Positions 1 through 9,690 are shown, numbered from the stretch's first letter. The stretch: DNA of 54,206 bases from Caulobacteraceae bacterium (GCA_031291645.1 JARLIQ010000093.1:1-54206); one strand, 5' to 3'. Numbers and translations are program-made. Notes: generated from the letters alone by a model not told the origin.

Positions 1-1
1 C

Positions 2-907
2 ATCCACGCCGATCCGCCCGCCTCGATCGAGGCCTACTGGCAGGAGATCGGCCGGGCCGGCCGCGACGGCGAGCCGGCGGAGGGCATCACCCTCTATGGC
101 GCGGCCGACTTCAGCTGGGCGCTTCGCCGCATCGAGACCCGCGAGCTGAGCGACGAGGTCCGCCAGGTCCAGGTGCGCAAGGCGCGGCAGCTCTACGCCA
201 TGCTGGACGGCATGGGCTGCCGCGCCGCCGCCGTGCGCCGCTATTTCGGCGAGACGGACGTCGAGCCCTGCGGCCAGTGCGACCTCTGCCTCGAGCCGCC
301 GGAGGCGGTCGATGCGACCCTGGCGGCCCAGAAGGCGCTGTCGGCCGTGCACCGGCTGGGCGGCCGGCTCGGCCGGGGCCGGGTGGTCGACCACCTGCTG
401 GGCAAGACCAAGGACCCGAGCGCCTTCGAGACCGGCCTTTCGACCTTCGGCGTCGGGCGCGAGCTCAGCGCCGCCGGCTGGCGCGACCTGATCGACCAGC
501 TGCTGTTCGAGGGCCTGCTGCGCGAGGACCCGAACGACGGACGACCGCTGGTGGGCCTCGGCGAGGCCGACGCGGTGCGGGCCGTCTATCGCGCCGAGCG
601 GATCGTCCAGCTCCGCCGCGCGCCCGAGGCCCACGACGCCGCGCCGCGCTCCGGCCGCCGCAGCCGCGAGGCCGTGGCCCTGGACGAGGCCGATCGCGGC
701 CTGTTCGACGCCCTGCGCGCCTGGCGCCGCGAGGAGGCGGCCCGCCAGGCGGTGCCGCCCTACGTCATCTTCCACGACCGGACCCTGGCCGAGATCGCCG
801 CCGGCAAGCCCAGGAGCCGCGCCGCCCTCGCCCGCATCGGCGGGGTGGGCCAGGGCAAGCTGGAGCGCTATGGCGAGGCGGTGCTGGCGCTGGTGACGCA
901 GGCCTGA
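2..907 (+). CDS. recQ: ATP-dependent DNA helicase RecQ, C-terminal part
   Basis: RecQ unwinds DNA 3'-5' in recombinational repair. The 5' end is cut off by the window edge; the frame is open from base 2. The fragment begins in the second RecA-like domain and shows helicase motif VI (YWQEIGRAGRDG). It is followed by the RecQ zinc-binding region, with a Cys near GCRAAAVRRYF and then the cluster PCGQCDLC, and by a winged-helix region. The last 75 or so residues form an HRDC domain, starting near DRGLFDALRAWR. This order (helicase, Zn, winged helix, HRDC) is the RecQ arrangement, and the stop is a TGA at the expected end of the HRDC. It converges with zapE, with 4 bases between the stops. Confidence 0.95.
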   Translation: MHADPPASIEAYWQEIGRAGRDGEPAEGITLYGAADFSWALRRIETRELSDEVRQVQVRKARQLYAMLDGMGCRAAAVRRYFGETDVEPCGQCDLCLEPPEAVDATLAAQKALSAVHRLGGRLGRGRVVDHLLGKTKDPSAFETGLSTFGVGRELSAAGWRDLIDQLLFEGLLREDPNDGRPLVGLGEADAVRAVYRAERIVQLRRAPEAHDAAPRSGRRSREAVALDEADRGLFDALRAWRREEAARQAVPPYVIFHDRTLAEIAAGKPRSRAALARIGGVGQGKLERYGEAVLALVTQA

Positions 908-911
908 GGCC

Positions 912-2033
912 CTACCCCCTGACCTTTTCCAGCCAGGCGGCCGAACGCATCTCGTGCAGGCGCGAGGCGGTGCGTTCGAACTCGAAGGCGCCGTCGCCGG
1001 CGGGATAGAGGTCGTCGGGCTCGGCCGCGGCCAGCATCACCAGGCGGACGTCGGCTTCGTAGAGGGAGTCGATCAGGGTCACGAACCGCCGCGCGGCGTC
1101 GCGCTTCTCCGGCCTCAGCATGGGCACGCCCTCCAGGAAGACGGTCTGGAAGCGGGCGGCGATGGCGAGGTAGTCCTGAGGGCCCAGGGCGGTGTCGCAC
1201 AGGCTGGCGAACGAGGCCCGCAGCAGGCCGTTCATCGCGCGCGGCAGATGCAGGCTGCGGCCCAGCACCTCCAGCGTCGCTCCGGTCTCCGCGTCGCCGC
1301 CCAGGATTTCGCGCCAGAGGGCGTCGAACCCGTCTTCGGCCGCCTCGTCCAGCGGGGTGAAATAGACCCTGGCCGAACGCAGGCGGTCGAGGCGGAAGTC
1401 GATCGGCCCGGCGATGCGCACCACCTCCAGCCGTTCCTTGAGCATGGCGATGAAGGGCAGGAACAGCTGCCGGTTCAGCCCGTCCTTGTAGAGGTCGTCG
1501 GGCGCGCGGTTGGAGGTCGCCACCAGCACCACGCCGCGCTCGAACAGGGCCTCGAACAGCCGCCCCAGGATCATGGCGTCGGCGATGTCGGTGACCTGCA
1601 GCTCGTCGAAGCAGAGCAGCTTGGCCTGCTCCGCCACGAGCTCGGCGGTCGGCGCGATCGGATCGTCGCCCCTGGACTGGCCGAAGCGGGCCTTGCGCGT
1701 CGCCGCGTCGCCCTTGCGCCAGACGTCGATCAGGGCGTGGATCTCGGCCATGAAGGCCTGGAAGTGCACGCGCCGCTTCCTGGCGACCGGGGCGGCCTCG
1801 AAGAACAGGTCCATCAGCATGGACTTGCCGCGTCCCACCGGCCCCCACAGGTAGACCCCGCGCAGGCTCTTGGGCCGCTTGAAGAAGGACAGGCCGAAGC
1901 TGGGCTCGCCCAGGGCGTTCAGCTCGGCCTCCAGGCGCGAGAGGGCGCGCACGCCCGCCTCCTGCGCCGGATCGGGCTTCAGTTCGCCAGTTTGAAGCCG
2001 TTCCCGGTACGCGGCGGAGAGGGGCTGGACCAT
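912..2033 (-). CDS. zapE: AFG1/ZapE-family P-loop ATPase
   Basis: The protein has 373 residues, the usual length for the AFG1/LACE1/ZapE family. The Walker A sequence is GPVGRGKSM, near residue 65, and the Walker B region is LLCFDELQVTDIADAMIL, both characteristic of this family. ZapE associates with the divisome in E. coli, and the mitochondrial homologue AFG1 assists protein quality control; which role applies here cannot be told from sequence. The start is an ATG. It is the last gene of a same-strand run (hydrolase, thiol protein, zapE) with a 48-base gap in front, so co-transcription is possible. Confidence 0.93.
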   Translation of the reverse strand: MVQPLSAAYRERLQTGELKPDPAQEAGVRALSRLEAELNALGEPSFGLSFFKRPKSLRGVYLWGPVGRGKSMLMDLFFEAAPVARKRRVHFQAFMAEIHALIDVWRKGDAATRKARFGQSRGDDPIAPTAELVAEQAKLLCFDELQVTDIADAMILGRLFEALFERGVVLVATSNRAPDDLYKDGLNRQLFLPFIAMLKERLEVVRIAGPIDFRLDRLRSARVYFTPLDEAAEDGFDALWREILGGDAETGATLEVLGRSLHLPRAMNGLLRASFASLCDTALGPQDYLAIAARFQTVFLEGVPMLRPEKRDAARRFVTLIDSLYEADVRLVMLAAAEPDDLYPAGDGAFEFERTASRLHEMRSAAWLEKVRG

Positions 2034-2081
2034 CGCGGCTCGGTTAGCCTGCGGCGGGGCCCGTGAAAAGCCCGCGCGTGC

Positions 2082-2723
2082 TCAGCCGGGCGCCAGATCG
2101 TTGCGTACATAGCGCCAGCTGCGCGGGGCGCGACAGGCGCAGCCCTCCATCCGGCCGTCCTTGGTCCACCAGATCAGCATCGGATAGCCGAAGCTCACGC
2201 CATTGGCCTTGAGCAGCGGGCGCAGCCGTTCGGCCATGTCGCGCCCGGCCCCGATGACGGCGCTGCGGGCCACGTCGCCGTCCGCCGCCGGAATGCCGGC
2301 GCCGGTCCAGGCGCCCGCCGGGCTCGCCATCCAGCGCTGGTAGAGGCTCCAGTTGCGGTTGACCCACAGCTCGGCGACGGTCGAGCGCTCGACGGCGGTG
2401 GACTTCGGCTGGCCGTTCTGGTCGGCGCGGGCGACCAGGATCACCCGGGTGTCGACCCCGGCCTTCTGCAGGACAGGGAACTCGGCCGCCTCATAGCGGC
2501 TGCAGTCGGCGCAGTCGCGATAGGCGATGAGGTAGAGCTTGGGCCCGGTCTGGCCGGGCGAGACCCAGCCGGCGCCCTCCAGGATCTTGCCGATCTCCGC
2601 CTGGTTCTTGCCGATGACGTGCGGACGCCAGCGCAGGTCGAGACGCCACCAGAGGTAAAGGCCGCCGGCGATCACGGCCACGAACAGGACGATCAGCGTC
2701 CAGGCTGTGAACTTGCGCATCAT
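2082..2723 (-). CDS. membrane-anchored thioredoxin-fold-like protein with CxxC
   Basis: A protein of about 213 residues. It has an N-terminal membrane anchor (WTLIVLFVAVIAGGLYLWW) and an outward domain carrying the motif YRDCADCSRYE, a CxxC in the place expected for a thioredoxin/DsbG-like active site. A second Cys pair (GCAC) lies near the C-terminus. This suggests an envelope thiol-disulfide or metal-binding protein, but the family is not one I can name. The ATG at 2723 (or 2720) was chosen because GAGGGGA lies about 7 bases upstream; the longer open frame upstream is an antiparallel shadow. It follows the hydrolase gene by 20 bases. Confidence 0.75.
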   Translation of the reverse strand: MMRKFTAWTLIVLFVAVIAGGLYLWWRLDLRWRPHVIGKNQAEIGKILEGAGWVSPGQTGPKLYLIAYRDCADCSRYEAAEFPVLQKAGVDTRVILVARADQNGQPKSTAVERSTVAELWVNRNWSLYQRWMASPAGAWTGAGIPAADGDVARSAVIGAGRDMAERLRPLLKANGVSFGYPMLIWWTKDGRMEGCACRAPRSWRYVRNDLAPG

Positions 2724-2743
2724 CGGCCGGTCCCCTCGCGGTG

Positions 2744-3559
2744 TCAGAAGCCCTCGACAAAGTCGATCACCCGCCGGACGACCGCGGCGTCCTGGGCGAT
2801 CAGCCGGTGGCCCAGCTCGTCGGTCAACACCAGGTCCGAGTCGGGCCAGAGCCCGGCCATGGCCTCGGAGTTGCCGACCGGGCAGGCTTCGTCGTCGATC
2901 GAATGCAGGATCAGCGCCTTGGCGGTCATCCTGGGCATGTCGGCCTCGGCCGAATAGCCGGGCTCGGCCGGATCGTTCAGCCGCTCGCGCAGGATCTCGG
3001 CGGCGCGGGCGACGACCTCGGGGTCCTCGCCATCGTCGATCTGCTCCTGGATCCATTTCTCGGTGAAGCGCTCGTAGGGCTTGGTCCGGGGCACGGGCGA
3101 GGCGATCAGCACCGCGCGGGACACCTCCAGCCCGTGGGCGAGCGCGTAGACGGTCACGCCGCAGCCGAAGGAATGGCCGACGACGGAATCGATCGGCCCC
3201 AGCGCCCTGGCCACCGCCAGCGCCGCCTCGCCGGCCGCCTCCACCGAATGGGCCTCGGACGGCGACCAGCCGTGGCCGGGCAGGTCGAAGGCGACGACGG
3301 CCCGGCCGAGCTGTTCGCAGGCGTCGATCAGCGGGCTCCAGAGGGCGTTGTCGTCCTCCCAGCCGTGGATCAGCAGGGTCGCGGGGCCGACGCCCAGCCG
3401 CCAGGCCATCACCGGCCCGTGCGGCGTGTCCACTTCAACGTCCTCGCCGCGCGAGAGGGCGCGGGCCAGCCGCGGGCGCACCCGGCGCTTGGGGCGGCGG
3501 GCCTCGTCGGCCAGACGCAGGGCCTCGGTCTCCAGGTCGTCGTCGTGCAGGTCGCTCAT
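2744..3559 (-). CDS. alpha/beta-hydrolase fold protein
   Basis: A protein of 271 residues with the elements of a serine alpha/beta hydrolase: an oxyanion-hole region LLIHGWEDD, the nucleophile elbow GHSFG, an acid in ILHSIDDE and a catalytic His in DELGHRLI close to the C-terminus. No signal peptide is seen, so it is probably cytoplasmic. The substrate cannot be inferred; the fold covers esterases, lipases, dehalogenases and more. The gene starts with ATG 63 bases after the tal-pgi stop and is followed closely by the CxxC membrane protein and zapE on the same strand. Confidence 0.88.
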   Translation of the reverse strand: MSDLHDDDLETEALRLADEARRPKRRVRPRLARALSRGEDVEVDTPHGPVMAWRLGVGPATLLIHGWEDDNALWSPLIDACEQLGRAVVAFDLPGHGWSPSEAHSVEAAGEAALAVARALGPIDSVVGHSFGCGVTVYALAHGLEVSRAVLIASPVPRTKPYERFTEKWIQEQIDDGEDPEVVARAAEILRERLNDPAEPGYSAEADMPRMTAKALILHSIDDEACPVGNSEAMAGLWPDSDLVLTDELGHRLIAQDAAVVRRVIDFVEGF

Positions 3560-3622
3560 CGCTTGCGACTATCGCAGCCCCGCGAGGCCGGCGAAAGAGG
3601 CCGGGCGATCAGCGTACGGCGA

Positions 3623-6475
3623 CTAGGCGAGGGCCCGCTCGATGGTCTCGGCCAGGCGCTTGAGGCCGCCTTCGATGTCGCGCCCGAGGTGGACCCGCAG
3701 GAGCCGCCGGCCGCGCTCGGCCAGCACCTCCAGGTCGCCGCGGGCCTGGGCGGCCTCGATCACCGCGAAGCTGGCCTTGCGGCCGGGGACCGGGATGTCG
3801 TGGGCGGGATCGGCCGTGATCTGCAAGAAGACACCGCTGTTCGGGCCACCCTTGTAGGCCTGGCCGGTCGAATGCAGGAACCGGGGCCCGAAGCCGACCA
3901 CCGTGGCGCAGCGGGTGTGATCGCGCAGCCGGGCCCGCAGGCGGTCCAGCGCCTGGACGTGGGGGTGGTCCCGGTCGAGCCAGGCTAGAAGGCCGATGTA
4001 GTCGCCGGCGCCGGCCCGGGCGAAATGGGCGGTCAGCCAGGCGCCGAGCGTGGCCGAACCGGCGGCGGCCTGCAGCGCCGCGGCGTTGGCCGGGTCGGCG
4101 TAGAGGGTCAGGCCCTGATCCTCCAGCACCGGGGTCTCGGGCGGAGCCGAGCCGGTAGCCTCGTAGGCGTCGGTCAGGGCGCGGGCCTTGACCTTGCTGG
4201 CCTCGACGTCGGGCTGGTCGAACGGGTTGATGCCGATCACCGCGCCGGCGATGGCGGTCGCCACCTCCCAGCGGAAGAACTCCTGCCCCAGGGCCTCGCG
4301 GGCCGAGAGCACGATACGGACCACCGGATGGCCGGCGTCCTCCAGCGCGCGCACGGCGCCGTCCAGCGCCGGGTCGTCCTGGCCGTCGATGCGCAGATAG
4401 GCGAACACCCGGTCCTGGCCGTAGGCGTGGGGCCCGGCCGCCGGCTCGCCCGCCAGGGGGATGATCCCCAGGCCCTGCTTGCCGGTCGATTCGGCCACGA
4501 GCTGTTCCAGCCAGGCGCCGACATCGCTCAGGCCGTGGGACGCGAGGATCGTCAGCTTGTCCCGGCCGGACTTGGCGGCCGCGCCGAGGAACAATCCCAG
4601 TTCCACGCCCGGATTGGCCGCCGGCGGCGCGCTCGGCCCGCAGCTGCGGGCCATGACCTGGGCCCGGGCGATGAAGTCGCGGACGTCGAGGCCTGCGGCC
4701 GCGGCGGGGACCATGCCGAAGTCGGACAGCACCGAATAGCGCCCGCCGATGGCCGGATCGCCGAGGAAGACGCGGCGGAAGCCCTGCTCCCGCGCCGCCG
4801 CCTCCAGCTTGGAGCCCGGATCGGTCACGGCGACGAAGCTGGCGCCGGCCTTGTCCGCCCCGACCGCCTGGGCGGCCAGGGCGAAAAAGTGGCGGTGCAG
4901 CACGTCGGGCTCCAGGGTCGAGCCGGACTTGCTGGCGACGATGTAGAGGGTGCGGGCCGGATCGATCTCGGCCTCGATGCGCGCGATCTGGTCTGGGTCA
5001 GTCGAGTCGAGCACCAGCAGCCTGGGGTGGCCCTGGCGCGAGCCGAAGGTCTCGGCCAGCACCTCGGGCCCGAGGCTCGATCCGCCCATGCCGAGCAGCA
5101 GGACGTGGATGAAGCCGGCGGCGGCCACCCCGGCGGCGAAGGCCTCCAGCGCCTCGACGTCGACCCGTCGGCCGTGGCCGGCGTCCAGCCAGCCGAGCCA
5201 TTCGCCTTCGTCCGCGCCAGTCCACAGGCTGGCGTCCCCGGCCCACAGCCGGCGCGGCCAGCCCCCGGTCCGAGCCGCCTCGGTCAGCTCCGCGACGGGC
5301 CCGACCAGATCGTCGGAAAGCGCGATGTGCTGGGCGTTGATCCGCTCGCCTAGGACGGCGGCGCGCTTCCTGGCGACCGCGCCATAGAGCTTGTCGGCCG
5401 CGTCGGCGAACAGCCGCACCCCGTCGACCACCAGCTTTTCCGTCACCCCGGCCAGGTCCAGCCCCAGCCGCTCGGCCTCGGCCAGCACGTGGACGGCGCC
5501 CTCGACGTCCTCGGTCAGGGTCGTGCGCGCCACCCCATGGTCGCGGAAGGCGTCCATGGTCTTGGGCGGCATGGTGTTGACCGTGTCCGGTCCGATCAGG
5601 GTCTCGATGTAGAGCACGTCGGAATAGTCGGGGTTCTTGGTCCCGGTGGAGGCCCACAGCAGCCGCTGGGGCGCGGCGCCGGCGGCGGCCAGGGCGGCCC
5701 AGCGCGGCGAGGCGATCATTTCGAGATAGCGTTGATAGGCGATCTTGGCGTTGGCGATGGCGACCTTGCCGCGCACCGCCTTCAACGCGCTTTCCTGGGC
5801 GCCCGCGCCGGCCTTGAGCCGCTCGTCGATCGTCTTGTCGATCTCGTTGTCGATGCGGCTGACGAAGAAGCTGGCGACCCCCGCGACCTTGGAGACGTCC
5901 CCGCCGGCGGCCTTCAGCTGTTCCAGGCCCGCGACGTGGGCCTCGGCGACCGCCAGATAGGCTTTCAGCGAGAACAGCAGGGTGACGTTGACGTTGATCC
6001 CCTCGCCGATCAGCGTGCGGATCGCGGGGACGCCGGCCTCGGCGCCCGGGACCTTGATCATCAGGTTCGGCCGGCCGACCGCGCGCCACAGCCGCCGGGC
6101 CTCGGCGATGGTGGCCTCGGTCTCCATGGCCAGATAGGGCGAGACCTCCAGGCTGACGAAGCCGTCGCGGCCGCCGGTGCGGTCGTAGACGTCGCGCAGC
6201 TGGTCGGCGGCGGCCTGGATGTCGGCCACGGCGAGGTGTTCGAACACCGCGTCGACCTCGGCGTCGCCGTGCTCGAGCAGGGCCTTCACCGCCCCGTCGT
6301 ACTCGGCGGAATCGCCGATCGCCTTTTCGAAGATCGCCGGATTGGAGGTGACGCCGCTCAGGCCGTCGTTCTCCACCAGGGCGCGGAACGAGCCGTCCTC
6401 CAGAATCCTGCGCTCGATGAAGTCCAGCCAGACGGACTGGCCGGCGCTCTCAAGTTCGATCAGCGGATTGGTCAT
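3623..6475 (-). CDS. tal-pgi: bifunctional transaldolase / glucose-6-phosphate isomerase
   Basis: A 950-residue fusion. Residues 1 to about 370 are a TalB/TalC-type transaldolase, with GVTSNPAIFEKA near the start and the Schiff-base lysine region NLMIKVPG. From about residue 390 the protein is a phosphoglucose isomerase, with the substrate-binding motifs LGMGGSSLGPEV and SKSGSTLEP and the GGRYSVLSDFG region. It joins a pentose-phosphate reaction (sedoheptulose-7-P plus glyceraldehyde-3-P to erythrose-4-P plus fructose-6-P) with isomerisation of the fructose-6-P product to glucose-6-P, which suits hexose recycling through Entner-Doudoroff or pentose-phosphate routes. Such fusions are known in some alphaproteobacteria. 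ATG start, no frameshift. Confidence 0.96.
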   Translation of the reverse strand: MTNPLIELESAGQSVWLDFIERRILEDGSFRALVENDGLSGVTSNPAIFEKAIGDSAEYDGAVKALLEHGDAEVDAVFEHLAVADIQAAADQLRDVYDRTGGRDGFVSLEVSPYLAMETEATIAEARRLWRAVGRPNLMIKVPGAEAGVPAIRTLIGEGINVNVTLLFSLKAYLAVAEAHVAGLEQLKAAGGDVSKVAGVASFFVSRIDNEIDKTIDERLKAGAGAQESALKAVRGKVAIANAKIAYQRYLEMIASPRWAALAAAGAAPQRLLWASTGTKNPDYSDVLYIETLIGPDTVNTMPPKTMDAFRDHGVARTTLTEDVEGAVHVLAEAERLGLDLAGVTEKLVVDGVRLFADAADKLYGAVARKRAAVLGERINAQHIALSDDLVGPVAELTEAARTGGWPRRLWAGDASLWTGADEGEWLGWLDAGHGRRVDVEALEAFAAGVAAAGFIHVLLLGMGGSSLGPEVLAETFGSRQGHPRLLVLDSTDPDQIARIEAEIDPARTLYIVASKSGSTLEPDVLHRHFFALAAQAVGADKAGASFVAVTDPGSKLEAAAREQGFRRVFLGDPAIGGRYSVLSDFGMVPAAAAGLDVRDFIARAQVMARSCGPSAPPAANPGVELGLFLGAAAKSGRDKLTILASHGLSDVGAWLEQLVAESTGKQGLGIIPLAGEPAAGPHAYGQDRVFAYLRIDGQDDPALDGAVRALEDAGHPVVRIVLSAREALGQEFFRWEVATAIAGAVIGINPFDQPDVEASKVKARALTDAYEATGSAPPETPVLEDQGLTLYADPANAAALQAAAGSATLGAWLTAHFARAGAGDYIGLLAWLDRDHPHVQALDRLRARLRDHTRCATVVGFGPRFLHSTGQAYKGGPNSGVFLQITADPAHDIPVPGRKASFAVIEAAQARGDLEVLAERGRRLLRVHLGRDIEGGLKRLAETIERALA

Positions 6476-6626
6476 CGCGCGCGCCCCGTCGGTTCAATTC
6501 GTCGCCTGGCTGGTTCATAGCCGCCCCGGCGGGCGAAGGGGATGACCAATTGCGCCCAGACGCTTGCGTCGTAACGCCATCGAGGGCCGGCTGTTCCTTC
6601 CCTCGACGGCGCCGCCGCGCGTCGCG

Positions 6627-7865
6627 TCAGTCCACGATCGCCGAGTAGACGATGTTCTTCAGCTGGCCGCGGAAGTTGAATACCCCGGACGGCATCATCT
6701 GGGTCATGAACACCACTGTCAGGTCCTCCTTCGGATCGACCCAGAAGATGGTCGAGGCCGCTCCGCCCCAATAGTAGTCCCCCTCGCCCAGCGAGCCGGT
6801 GGCCACCTGGTTCAGGGTCATGGCGAAGCCCAGCCCGAAGCCGACGCCGGTGTTGGCGGTCTCGGAAAAGCCGCCGATGGCCATCTGGGTCAGGTCCTGG
6901 CCATCCCTCAGGTGGTTCTTGCACATCAGCTCGATGGTGCGGGACCCGAGGATGCGCGCCCCGTCCAGCTCGCCGCCGCGCCGCAGCATCTCGCAGAAGC
7001 GCAGGTAGTCCGCCGTCGTGCTGGTCAGGCCCCCGCCGCCCGAGAAGAAGGCCGGCTCCTTCAGGTAGGTGCTGGTCTGAGGGTCGTCGACCAGCCGCAG
7101 GCTCTTGTCCGGCTGGCGCTGGTAGTTGGCGGTGAAACGGCCGACCTTGGCCTGGTCGACCACGAAGGCGGTGTCGACCATCTTCAGCGGATCGAAGATC
7201 ACCTCCTGCAGGAAGCGGTCGAAGCGCTTGCCCGAGATGCGCTCCACCAGATAGCCGCAGACGTCGGTCGAGAGGGAATACATCCACCGCTCGCCGGGGT
7301 GATAGCGCAGCGGCGTCTTGGCCAGTTTCATGGCGAAGTCGTGCAGCGTCTCGCCCTCGCCCCGCCGCACGCCGTGGCGGGCGTAGGCCTTGTCCACCGG
7401 GTGGCCGTCGTCGGGCGCGCCCAGCGCCGCCAGCAGCGAACCGTAGGTCAGGCCCCCGGAATGGCTCAGCACGTGGCGGAAGCTCATCGGCCGATTGGGC
7501 GCCACCAGCTCCATCTGGTCGCCGTCGCCGCTGACCCAGACCTTCTGGTCCTTCCACTCGGGAACGTAGCGGGAGACCGGATCGTCGAGCTGGAAATAGC
7601 CCTGTTCGAACAGGGTCATCAGCGCCACGGAGGTGATCGGCTTGGTCATCGAGTAGATGCGAAAGATGGCGTCGTCGGCCATCGGCCGGTCGCGCTCCAG
7701 GTCCATCCGGCCCAGCGACTTGAAGTAGGCGAGGTGGCCGCGCCGCGCGACGGCGACCTGGCAGCCGGCGATCTTGCCGGGGTCGACATAGCTGCGGCTG
7801 AGGTGGTCGGTGATGCGCTCCAGGCGGTCCTTCGAAAGCCCGCTGCGTGCGTGCGCCAGATCCAT
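6627..7865 (-). CDS. beta-lactamase-fold serine hydrolase (class C / EstB-like)
   Basis: A 412-residue protein of the penicillin-binding-protein-like serine hydrolase family. The SxxK motif is in IYSMTKPITS, and a Tyr motif equivalent to YxN lies in the WMYSLSTDVCGYLVE stretch. Near the C-terminus EGDYYWGGAASTIFWVDP resembles the region holding the third motif in EstB-type esterases. There is no obvious signal peptide, which fits a cytoplasmic esterase better than a secreted beta-lactamase. ATG start with AGGGAGA about 7 bases upstream. The protein family is confident; the substrate is unknown. Confidence 0.9.
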   Translation of the reverse strand: MDLAHARSGLSKDRLERITDHLSRSYVDPGKIAGCQVAVARRGHLAYFKSLGRMDLERDRPMADDAIFRIYSMTKPITSVALMTLFEQGYFQLDDPVSRYVPEWKDQKVWVSGDGDQMELVAPNRPMSFRHVLSHSGGLTYGSLLAALGAPDDGHPVDKAYARHGVRRGEGETLHDFAMKLAKTPLRYHPGERWMYSLSTDVCGYLVERISGKRFDRFLQEVIFDPLKMVDTAFVVDQAKVGRFTANYQRQPDKSLRLVDDPQTSTYLKEPAFFSGGGGLTSTTADYLRFCEMLRRGGELDGARILGSRTIELMCKNHLRDGQDLTQMAIGGFSETANTGVGFGLGFAMTLNQVATGSLGEGDYYWGGAASTIFWVDPKEDLTVVFMTQMMPSGVFNFRGQLKNIVYSAIVD

Positions 7866-8098
7866 GGTACAATCTCCCTGCTCGCCTGTGACGTGTTCTT
7901 GTGCCTGAGGCGGCCATCATGGTCCCCTCGCCGCCGGCGGCCAAGGCCCGCGGCCGCCTGAGCGGCGCTGCGTGCAGAAAAGCCGCAGTCGCGGGATTCC
8001 TTACCGGAGGGTGAGGACTTTCCGGGGAATCTGCTTATCTCGACACAGCAATATTCGACATCTGATCGGCTACCCCCGGCCGCCTAAGAGGACCTCCC

Positions 8099-9631
8099 AT
8101 GAACCGCGCGCGCCTGGCGCCCACGATCGGCAAGCGGCGGGACCGGCTGTGGCCGATCCTGGGAGCGGCGGCCCTGACCCTGGCCCAGGTCCTGGCCCTG
8201 GGGGGCGCGGCGCAGGCCCAGCCGGGCGCGCCGGCCTCCTCGGCGCCGCCTGCGCCCGCGCCCAAGCCGGCGCCGGTGATCACCCTGCGGTCCGACCAGA
8301 TCGCCCTGCTCGAACGGGCCCTTGGCCAGGCCGACCGCTACGGCTTCGATCCGGTGACCTTCAACCCCGCCGGACTGGACGCCCAGCTCGACGCCCGCGA
8401 TCCCCAGGCGCGCCGCGCCGGCCAGGCGGCGCTGGTCGCCCTGACCCTGCGCTACGCTAAGGCGATGCGGTCCGGCAGCCTGGCGCCTGACGACTTCCTC
8501 TACGAGTGGGGCCTCAAGCCCGCGCCCTACGACCCGGCGCCGGACTTCGCCCAGGCGGTCGCCCAGGACCGGCTGGCCGCCTGGCTCGACAGCCTGCCGC
8601 CGCCCTACACCGGCTTCGACGCCCTGCGCCGGGGCCTGGCCGTCTATCGCGGCATCGCGGCCAACGGCGGCTGGGATACGGTGGACGCCGGGCCCGACCT
8701 GAAGCTCGCCATGACCGGCAAGCGCGTGGTCCAGCTGCGCACGCGGCTGGCGGTCGAAGACGCCGCGGTGAAGGCGCCCGGCGGGCCGGTCTTCGACCAG
8801 GCGCTGGCCGACGCGGTGATCCGCGCGCAGAAGCGCTACGGGCTGGAGCCCACGGGCGTGCTCGACAAGTCCACCCTGGCCGCGCTGAACGTGCCGGTGG
8901 ACGAGAGGATCAACCAGATCATCGCCAACATGGAGCGGTGGCGCTGGCTGCCGACGGTGCTGCCGTCCGACCGGATCCAGGTGAATATCGCCGCGGCGAT
9001 CCTGACGGTGTTCCACAGCGACACCCCGGTGCTTTCGATGCGCGCGGTCACCGGCCGGCCGGGCGACGAGACGCCGATGCTGCAGTCGCAGATCCAGAGC
9101 ATCGTGCTGAACCCGCCGTGGAACGTGCCGTCCGACATCGCCGCCAAGGAGCTGTGGCCCAAGGAACGGGCCCATCCCGGCTATTTCAAACGCAATGACT
9201 TCATTGTGATCCGCACGCCGGACGGCGGCGTCCGCCTGCAGCAGAAGGCCGGCCCCAAGGCGGCCCTGGGGCACGTGAAGTTCGACTTCGTCAACAAATA
9301 TGGCGTCTACCTGCACGACACCCCCACCCATGGCACCTTCGGGCGCTATGCGCGGATGGTCAGCCATGGCTGCGTGCGGCTGGAAAAGCCTGTGCCGCTG
9401 GCGAATCTGGTCATGCAGGGCTCGTCCGAATGGACCCCCGAGGCGATCAAGACGACCATCGCCGGCGGCGATACGGTGCGCGCCCAATTGCCCAAGCCGA
9501 TCGCCGTCTTCCTGCTCTACTGGACCGCCTATGTGGGGCCCGACGGCGAGGTGAATTTCCGCGGCGATCCATACAATTGGGACCACATCCTGGTCCAGAA
9601 GCTGACCGCTCCGGGCCACGGCGGCGCTTGA
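8099..9631 (+). CDS. L,D-transpeptidase, LdtD (YcbB)-like
   Basis: A 510-residue periplasmic peptidoglycan-crosslinking enzyme. An N-terminal signal or anchor (LWPILGAAALTLAQVLAL) is followed by a Pro/Ala linker, an alpha-helical scaffold, a peptidoglycan-binding-like segment (IRAQKRYGLEPTGVLDKSTLAALN) and a YkuD catalytic domain. The catalytic motif SHGCVRLEKP places the nucleophile at Cys425, with HGTFGRYARM before it. Family knowledge: LdtD forms 3-3 cross-links between diaminopimelate residues. ATG start with AGAGGA 6 bases upstream. It is followed by a MepK-like endopeptidase, the same neighbour order as E. coli ldtD-mepK. Confidence 0.95.
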   Translation: MNRARLAPTIGKRRDRLWPILGAAALTLAQVLALGGAAQAQPGAPASSAPPAPAPKPAPVITLRSDQIALLERALGQADRYGFDPVTFNPAGLDAQLDARDPQARRAGQAALVALTLRYAKAMRSGSLAPDDFLYEWGLKPAPYDPAPDFAQAVAQDRLAAWLDSLPPPYTGFDALRRGLAVYRGIAANGGWDTVDAGPDLKLAMTGKRVVQLRTRLAVEDAAVKAPGGPVFDQALADAVIRAQKRYGLEPTGVLDKSTLAALNVPVDERINQIIANMERWRWLPTVLPSDRIQVNIAAAILTVFHSDTPVLSMRAVTGRPGDETPMLQSQIQSIVLNPPWNVPSDIAAKELWPKERAHPGYFKRNDFIVIRTPDGGVRLQQKAGPKAALGHVKFDFVNKYGVYLHDTPTHGTFGRYARMVSHGCVRLEKPVPLANLVMQGSSEWTPEAIKTTIAGGDTVRAQLPKPIAVFLLYWTAYVGPDGEVNFRGDPYNWDHILVQKLTAPGHGGA

Positions 9632-9690
9632 CGCCGGCGTCAGCTTGGGTTGTCTTCCCTCCGTTACGGCCGGGGGGCCGCTTTATCAGG

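Noticed and set aside
4025-5353. 442-codon plus-strand frame opposite tal-pgi
   Set aside because: Same kind of antisense shadow; the opposite strand encodes an intact, motif-complete enzyme.
6627-7865. Calling the serine hydrolase an antibiotic beta-lactamase
   Set aside because: There is no signal peptide, and the motifs fit the broad class C/EstB esterase group; resistance cannot be inferred.
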